A stretch of DNA of 64,000 nucleotides from Prevotella sp. UBA2711 (GTDB lineage Bacteria > Bacteroidota > Bacteroidia > Bacteroidales > Bacteroidaceae): NCBI GenBank assembly GCA_002354095.1, contig DEKX01000019.1:47130-111129 (forward strand). Reading direction: 5' to 3'. Shown here piece after piece: positions 59,271 to 64,000 of this stretch. Every line of letters begins with the position of its first letter. The stretch's first letter is position 1. The position numbers were made by a program, and so were the translations under genes. The notes beneath the pieces are model-generated. The model did no database searches. It worked only from the letters and a program-made list of their open reading frames with translations, and was not told the origin of the DNA.

Positions 59271-60449
59271 ATGACGAACGAGTTTGATGAGATAAGGCCC
59301 TACGAAAAAGGGGAGATGAAACAGGCTTTTGAGGAACTGTTGGCTGACAGACAGTTCTCTGCATTGCTGAAAGGGTTTGTGCCTTGGCTGCCAAAGTCTA
59401 TCCGTAACGGATTGTTGCGACTGGCTTTTACAGGAGTAGAGACACCGCTTGACTTCCAACTTCGGTTCATGAAGCCAATCGTGTGGTATTTCGTCCGTAA
59501 ATATTCTGACGGCCTCACCTTCGATGACTCTCAACTCTCAACTCTCAACTCCCAACTCTCAACTCAAAGGTTCACCTTTGTCTCGAATCATCGTGACATT
59601 GTGCTTGATTCAGCCTTTCTGGATGTGCTGCTCAATAAGCATGGATATCCTACGACGGTTGAAATCGGCATTGGCGACAATCTGCTGATCTATCCGTGGA
59701 TTAAACGCCTGGTCCGTATGAACAAGGCGTTTACGGTACGTCGTGGACTGACGGCACACGAGATGATGAAGAGCAGTCAGTTGATGAGCCGGTATATCCA
59801 CTACGCTGTTACGCAGAAGAAGGAAAATATCTGGATTGCACAGCGCGAGGGTAGAGCAAAGGATTCTGACGACCGTACTCAGGAGTCTGTTCTGAAAATG
59901 CTGGCAATGGGGGGGAGTGTGTCCGACGGGTCATCTGTTGACAGCCTACATGAACTGAACATCGTCCCTCTGACGATTAGTTACGAGTATGACCCTTGTG
60001 ACTATCTGAAGGCACAGGAGTTTCAGCAGAAACGTGACAACCCTGCTTTTAAAAAGAGCAAGCAGGACGACCTCGACAATATGCGGACGGGAATCATGGG
60101 CTATAAAGGGCGCATCCACTATCATTGTGGCTTCCCCATCAATCAGTGGATCGACGAATTGAAGGATCTGCCGAAGAACGACTTCTTCAAAGCCGTTGCA
60201 CAGCGTATGGATAAGGTGATACACAGCAATTACCATCTTTATCCTTGCAACTATATCGCATTGGACCTGCTGGAGAAAACCGACCATTCGCAAAACTACA
60301 CCTCTGCTGATGTTCAGCGCTTCGAGGAATATCTCGCAGGTCAGCTGGCGAAGATTAAAATCCCCAACAAGGATGAGGCTTTCCTCCGCGAACGAATACT
60401 GACTATGTATGCCAACCCACTTCGTAACTACCTTGCAGCTCATGAATAA
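59271..60449 (+). CDS. Acyltransferase (PlsC/glycerol-phosphate acyltransferase-like)
   Basis: A 392-residue protein. Core motifs: FVSNHRDIVLDSAFLD (NHxD type, near 102), IGIGDNLLIYPWIKRLVRMNKAFTVRR (GDN), and ENIWIAQREGRAKDSDD (REGR, like the FPEGT motif). These fit the lysophospholipid/glycerol-phosphate acyltransferase group. Residues about 86-99 (DSQLSTLNSQLST) come from a heptamer tract at 59527-59567, just before the catalytic motif. ATG follows the ddl stop without a gap; the next gene overlaps its end by eight bases. Confidence 0.85.
   Translation: MTNEFDEIRPYEKGEMKQAFEELLADRQFSALLKGFVPWLPKSIRNGLLRLAFTGVETPLDFQLRFMKPIVWYFVRKYSDGLTFDDSQLSTLNSQLSTQRFTFVSNHRDIVLDSAFLDVLLNKHGYPTTVEIGIGDNLLIYPWIKRLVRMNKAFTVRRGLTAHEMMKSSQLMSRYIHYAVTQKKENIWIAQREGRAKDSDDRTQESVLKMLAMGGSVSDGSSVDSLHELNIVPLTISYEYDPCDYLKAQEFQQKRDNPAFKKSKQDDLDNMRTGIMGYKGRIHYHCGFPINQWIDELKDLPKNDFFKAVAQRMDKVIHSNYHLYPCNYIALDLLEKTDHSQNYTSADVQRFEEYLAGQLAKIKIPNKDEAFLRERILTMYANPLRNYLAAHE
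59527..59567. repeat. 7-bp-period tandem tract inside the acyltransferase gene
   Basis: ACTCTCA repeated five times with one variant (ACTCCCA). It encodes SQLSTLNSQLSTQ in frame and is the clearest copy in the window. Confidence 0.9.
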
Positions 60450-61104
60450 AATTCAGTACTTAGCGCTCCTGTGGACTTTCCTGCTCGTATCCTGCACCAC
60501 CGATAGTTATAACAAAGGGCAGGGCAAATATTCGCTGATGCAGGCAGAACTGGTTGATCTGTCTGTCAATGCCGACAAGCAGGCCACGGCATTCACTATG
60601 GATGACGGTCAGCGTTTTTCGCTCACCCCCGTTGTTACCGCTTCGTGGATTCAACGGCCAGACACCACCTATCGTGCCGTACTCTATTTCAATGTCCTGA
60701 CAGGTAATACCGCCGAGGCTGTTTCCATGGGAACAGTCCCCACGCTGAGGGCAAGAGAGCATTGGAAATTGGACGAACAACGTGAAGACCCGTTGGGGCT
60801 GGAAAGTGCGTGGTTAGCTAAGAACGGGAAATATCTGAACTTAGGCGTGTTGCTCAAAACAGGACAGGTAGATGGCGAGGATGGTATTCATACCGTTGCC
60901 TTAGCCCAGGACACCATCATCCAGAATCCAGATAAGACGCATACGGCAAAGTTCCGCTTTCTCCATGATCAGGCAGGAGTTCCTGAATACTACACCAATC
61001 GCCGTTACGTCAGTATCCTCCTCCCCGACACCGTCCAGTTAGACACCATCCGTCTTACTTTCCCTACCTACGAGGGAAAAGTGGAACGCATCTTCGTTCC
61101 GTGA
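60442..61104 (+). CDS. NigD-like lipoprotein
   Basis: A 220-residue lipoprotein (LLVSC, Cys17, then TTDSYNKGQGKYSLMQAELVDL). The beta-rich body with DDGQRFSLTPVV and the final IRLTFPTYEGKVERIFVP fit NigD-like proteins of Bacteroidales. Function unknown; the family name comes from nim-resistance-linked or bacteriocin-linked genes. The ATG at 60442 is chosen for the signal peptide and overlaps the acyltransferase stop. Confidence 0.8.
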   Translation: MNKIQYLALLWTFLLVSCTTDSYNKGQGKYSLMQAELVDLSVNADKQATAFTMDDGQRFSLTPVVTASWIQRPDTTYRAVLYFNVLTGNTAEAVSMGTVPTLRAREHWKLDEQREDPLGLESAWLAKNGKYLNLGVLLKTGQVDGEDGIHTVALAQDTIIQNPDKTHTAKFRFLHDQAGVPEYYTNRRYVSILLPDTVQLDTIRLTFPTYEGKVERIFVP

Positions 61105-61159
61105 AACTTGAAAGGTTTCTTTACATAGCTATTTATGTGAATTAACGTCCAAAATCGAT

Positions 61160-61171
61160 TGAGTTAACTCA
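61160..61171. repeat. 12-bp perfect palindrome between convergent genes
   Basis: TGAGTTAACTCA followed by GGTTTTTG, between the NigD-like gene and the end of the CapA-like gene. It has no loop, so it is a poor terminator; a weak one cannot be excluded. Confidence 0.4.
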
Positions 61172-61211
61172 GGTTTTTGAGGTGGTCATTTCCACAGGTG
61201 AAAATAGCAGA

Positions 61212-62237
61212 CTATTTCAACGTAATGTTACCATCTTTGTCGATGGTGGCTTCGCTGTGGGGAACGTCGGTTTTGGTGAGATTCATCATTTCATGGGCAA
61301 CACGCAGGTTGGGGTCTTTGCGAGGACCAATGCCTTTCTGCTGGAGGAAGGAGTGGATTTTACCACTGAGGAAACGGCCTTGCTTGTTAACCTTGATTTC
61401 TACAACAGGCGAATAAGCGGAAATGCCGGCTAAACTCATACCGTAGGGCGTGCAGAAATTACCGAGGCTGTAGGCAATGAAACGGCCTTTATAGACTTCG
61501 GTGGCACGCACTACATGAGGACCGTGACCATAGACGATGTCAGCGCCATTGTCGATGCAGAAATGGGCAAATTCGCGCAGGCTGCCTCGGTCTTCGCCCA
61601 AGAAGCTCTCTGCGCCCTGGGGCAGATGACTCTTCGAGCGTCCTTCTGCTCCACCGTGGAATGATACGATGACAATGTCAGACTTCTGTTTCAGGTCATC
61701 GATGATACGCTTGACCGTTGCCAAGTCACGGTGTTTCAGTGTATATTGATTATGTCCGAAGGCACAGATGCCGAACTTGATGCCGTTTCTGACCACAACG
61801 GCTGATTCTGTGCGTCCCTTGATGCCTGAGAATTTGATGCCCTGTTTGGTGAGTTGCTGTTCGGTGCTCAGAATACCCTCCTGCCCGAAGTCGTTGGCAT
61901 GATTGTTTGCCATGCTGAGGAAGTCGTAACCGGCATCTTTCAACAAATGGGAGAAACTGGTGGGTGTACGAAACGAATAGCTGTTAGCCCCTCCGCTTTT
62001 CGTACTCTTGCCGCCATCGAGCAATGTGCCCTCCAGATTGCCCACGGCAATGGTGGTGCGTTGCAGGATGGGCTTCACGTCGCGAAAAATCTCCTCACCA
62101 TTTTTGGGAGGCAGTGAAATACCCGGGTAGGTGGTACCCATCATGATATCGCCTGTCATGGCAACGGTGATATCATCAGAAAAGCAGGCCACTGAGTAGC
62201 CTGCTAATATCGTTACTAAAAGTGCTTTGAGTTTCAT
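61212..62237 (-). CDS. CapA-family metallophosphatase-like protein
   Basis: A 341-residue exported protein (signal ending SVACFSDD, which could also be a lipobox). Core motifs: VAMTGDIMMGTTYP, AVGNLEGTLLD, FLSMANNHANDFG, IVSFHGGAEG and YGHGPHVVRATEVYKG, the metal-binding pattern of the CapA (PGA_cap) family. In Bacillus CapA takes part in poly-gamma-glutamate export, but most members have unknown roles. It follows the NlpC/P60 gene by eight bases. Confidence 0.9.
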   Translation of the reverse strand: MKLKALLVTILAGYSVACFSDDITVAMTGDIMMGTTYPGISLPPKNGEEIFRDVKPILQRTTIAVGNLEGTLLDGGKSTKSGGANSYSFRTPTSFSHLLKDAGYDFLSMANNHANDFGQEGILSTEQQLTKQGIKFSGIKGRTESAVVVRNGIKFGICAFGHNQYTLKHRDLATVKRIIDDLKQKSDIVIVSFHGGAEGRSKSHLPQGAESFLGEDRGSLREFAHFCIDNGADIVYGHGPHVVRATEVYKGRFIAYSLGNFCTPYGMSLAGISAYSPVVEIKVNKQGRFLSGKIHSFLQQKGIGPRKDPNLRVAHEMMNLTKTDVPHSEATIDKDGNITLK

Positions 62238-62245
62238 CTTATTGT

Positions 62246-62815
62246 TTATTTAGCCACACGGCGCACACCGATGTAGCGGCGATTGTAGTTTCCGTCGTTA
62301 GAGTGACTGATCTTTACACCTCCCTTGCTGCTGGCATGGATAAACGTGAAGGTGTCAGTGATAGGGTCGAAATCCATCACGATACCTACATGCCCAACGT
62401 TGCGACCAGAGTGGGGACTGGTGAAGAATACCAAGTCGCCAGGTTGCATTTCCTCACGCCGGATGGGAATATTGCGTGCATATTGATCGCGCGAAGAGCA
62501 ACCGATGGATATGTTGTTCTGTCCATAGACATAACTGGTGAATCCAGAGCAATCAAAGCTGTAAGGACCCTTGCTGCCGGAGCGGTAGCGAGTGCCTATG
62601 AATGAAGTAGCCTGACTGAGAATATCGTCAGTAGTGGCAAAGCTGATATCGGTGTCATAGCCGTTAGCATAGAGGAAATCGAAATTGTCGATTTCTTCAT
62701 ATACAACTTCTGTACGTGGTGTTTTCTTTGTTTTCTTTTTCTTTCCTTTGGCTAATGCTACATCCACAGAGGATAGAAGCATCAGTAAGATGCAGAACAT
62801 GATTTTTTGTTTCAT
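62246..62815 (-). CDS. NlpC/P60 (C40) cell-wall peptidase
   Basis: A 189-residue exported peptidase (signal MKQKIMFCILLMLLSSVDVALA, then a Lys-rich stretch). Catalytic Cys in YSFDCSGFTSYVYG, His in NVGHVGIVMDF and a third polar residue in FIHASSKGG. By family it cleaves the gamma-D-Glu/diamino acid bond of peptidoglycan peptides. Between an M23 peptidase and a CapA-like gene. Confidence 0.93.
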   Translation of the reverse strand: MKQKIMFCILLMLLSSVDVALAKGKKKKTKKTPRTEVVYEEIDNFDFLYANGYDTDISFATTDDILSQATSFIGTRYRSGSKGPYSFDCSGFTSYVYGQNNISIGCSSRDQYARNIPIRREEMQPGDLVFFTSPHSGRNVGHVGIVMDFDPITDTFTFIHASSKGGVKISHSNDGNYNRRYIGVRRVAK

Positions 62816-62833
62816 TCTAACGAAATTGGTTAA

Positions 62834-62849
62834 CGGCTCCTAAGAGCCG
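62834..62849 (-). other. Small hairpin between the M23 and NlpC/P60 genes
   Basis: CGGCTC / GAGCCG with a 4-base loop, in the 45-base gap between the two genes. No T-run, so it is more likely an mRNA processing or attenuation structure than a full terminator. Confidence 0.5.
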
Positions 62850-62860
62850 AGAAGGTCTGG

Positions 62861-63814
62861 TTAATTGTATCTCAGGATCTGTCCTGGACGGATGCGTGTG
62901 GTTGCCTTGATATGGTTCAACTTACAGATAGCACTCACTGTTGTGCCACGCTTGCGAGCAATGACAGAGAGGTTCTCGCCCTTAGCCACTTTGTGGAAAC
63001 GGGTGGAGTGCATCTTCACATTCTTGTCCTTAGGCTGTGCCATAGCATAGTCGGTCTGTGGAATGTCCAAGTCGCCATTGACAGCCTTGCCACCTACGCC
63101 ACGCAGACGAGTAGCCTCGGCTGACTCGCGGTTGTAGGTTGACTTGCGGAACATATAATAGTCATCTACGACATCCTGATTCTTGAAGTCGAACATCAAG
63201 GCAGGATTCAAGGCAATGCCGCACAGACGGGTTTCAAAATGCAAGTGTGAACCAGTGCTACGACCTGTGTTACCACCGAGTCCGATAGGATCACCGGCAC
63301 GAACTTCCTGCTCCTCTGTAACGAGTTGCTTTGACATGTGGCCATAGATGGTCTCCAGTCCGTTATAGTGGCGGATAACCACGTATTTACCATAGCCGCG
63401 TCCTTCATATCTTACGATGCGTACCTTACCACTGAAAGCAGCACGGATGGTGTCGCCAATATACACTTTGATGTCCAATCCTTTATGCTGGCGTCCCCAA
63501 CGGGCACCGAAGTTACTGGTCAGCACACGACTGCTGGTGGGCATACAGAAATTCTTCAGGTCAATACGGAAAGAATCGGGGAGCGCTGTTGCCTTGTGGG
63601 CATAGCGGTTATTCCAATCATTATAGAGATCGGCAGCTGGAGATTCGTAGCTCTCAGCCTGAATCAGTCTATGGAGTGCCATGCTGTCAACAGCCTTCAT
63701 CTTGCGGTCGATGGGGGCTTGGTTTGCCAACAGGTCTTGTCCCATGGTGGGCATGGCTATAAAGGTTGCTACTAATGAAATTGCAATGTTTTTAAATTGT
63801 CTTTTAGTAAGCAT
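62861..63814 (-). CDS. M23 peptidoglycan endopeptidase with C-terminal LysM
   Basis: A 317-residue exported protein. The M23 domain (about 95-215) has SNFGARWGRQHKGLDI (zinc His and Asp), YGKYVVIRHYNG and STGSHLHFETR (HLH). The C-terminal LysM (about 272-317) has VAKGENLSVIARKRGTTVSAICKLN. All zinc ligands are present, so it should be active in peptidoglycan cleavage. First gene of the group with the NlpC/P60 and CapA-like genes; promoter at 63863-63871. Confidence 0.94.
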   Translation of the reverse strand: MLTKRQFKNIAISLVATFIAMPTMGQDLLANQAPIDRKMKAVDSMALHRLIQAESYESPAADLYNDWNNRYAHKATALPDSFRIDLKNFCMPTSSRVLTSNFGARWGRQHKGLDIKVYIGDTIRAAFSGKVRIVRYEGRGYGKYVVIRHYNGLETIYGHMSKQLVTEEQEVRAGDPIGLGGNTGRSTGSHLHFETRLCGIALNPALMFDFKNQDVVDDYYMFRKSTYNRESAEATRLRGVGGKAVNGDLDIPQTDYAMAQPKDKNVKMHSTRFHKVAKGENLSVIARKRGTTVSAICKLNHIKATTRIRPGQILRYN

Positions 63815-63862
63815 AAATCTTATATTTTCAATTATATAGTTACTCTCGGAAAAAATATCGAT

Positions 63863-63871
63863 GCAAAAGTA
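63863..63871 (-). promoter_or_regulatory. -7 box (TACTTTTGC) for the M23 gene
   Basis: The minus strand reads TACTTTTGC, 48 bases before the ATG. Beyond it, to the window end (63872-64000), no gene or structure was seen. Confidence 0.7.
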
Positions 63872-64000
63872 ATAAAATTATTTGAAGGAAGAGCAAAAAC
63901 CTGGTGCGTGTTAACAATAATTGTGTGTTATTTAACAATTCGCCTTATGATATTGCAGCCCAATTAACGTTTGTTTTGCGTAATTGTTTCAGCCTGTTCC

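Overview
The window looks like a chromosomal segment of a Bacteroidales bacterium, most likely Prevotellaceae (Prevotella in the broad sense). The reasons are the many -7 elements of the form TAnnTTTGC, two SusC/SusD pairs, NigD-like and DUF3667-type proteins, FtsX-family permeases ending in a shared NPxN-xxKTE tail, and secreted proteins with a short KGIYIxNGKK tail. No phage, insertion sequence, CRISPR array or rRNA was seen; one tRNA (Pro, anticodon CGG) is present.

Layout. 1-7941: an ABC exporter cluster of three FtsX/MacB-like permeases (the first cut by the window edge) and one LolD/MacB-type ATPase. It is interrupted by a DUF3667 membrane protein and a kinase-like protein, each preceded by a copy of an ~80-bp repeat with a long hairpin. 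7986-12347: tRNA-Pro, then a minus-strand operon murF - lipoprotein - large secreted protein. 12437-16377: folP-cdaA and pta-ackA. 16433-16756: gene-free DNA with a 22-bp-phased repeat and hairpin array. 16757-24560: two divergent groups of secreted proteins that flank a 14-bp-arm palindrome.

24596-50456: a fructan-utilisation region. A fructokinase / MFS permease / GH32 operon lies divergent from a GH2 enzyme. Two SusC/SusD loci follow, the first with a DUF4960-like protein, a GH32-like lipoprotein, a CBM-like secreted protein and a tiny Gly-rich peptide, the second with a GH32. Each SusC is preceded by an unusual regulator that joins a periplasmic sugar-binding domain, one membrane helix and an AraC-type DNA-binding domain, with no histidine kinase. 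The logic is: SusCD import, periplasmic or surface GH32 cleavage, MFS uptake of fructose, then phosphorylation.

50471-63814: housekeeping and envelope genes: LpxH-like hydrolase, SufT-like protein, Zn/Cd P-type ATPase, EF-P / glycosyltransferase / RadC operon, rpmH (missed by size cut-offs), PASTA protein / rluD / ddl / acyltransferase / NigD-like run, and an M23 - NlpC/P60 - CapA group.

Two patterns stand out. (1) Degenerate tandem tracts with a 7-bp period occur at many sites; on the coding strand they insert NSQLSTL-like peptides in frame into unrelated genes, and in the opposite orientation they bring stop codons. (2) Two homologous small Gly-rich peptides (67 and 57 aa, LLAGSDI...SRE..FMNQ) each directly follow a secreted protein that carries the KGIYIxNGKK tail, one through an ATGA start/stop overlap.
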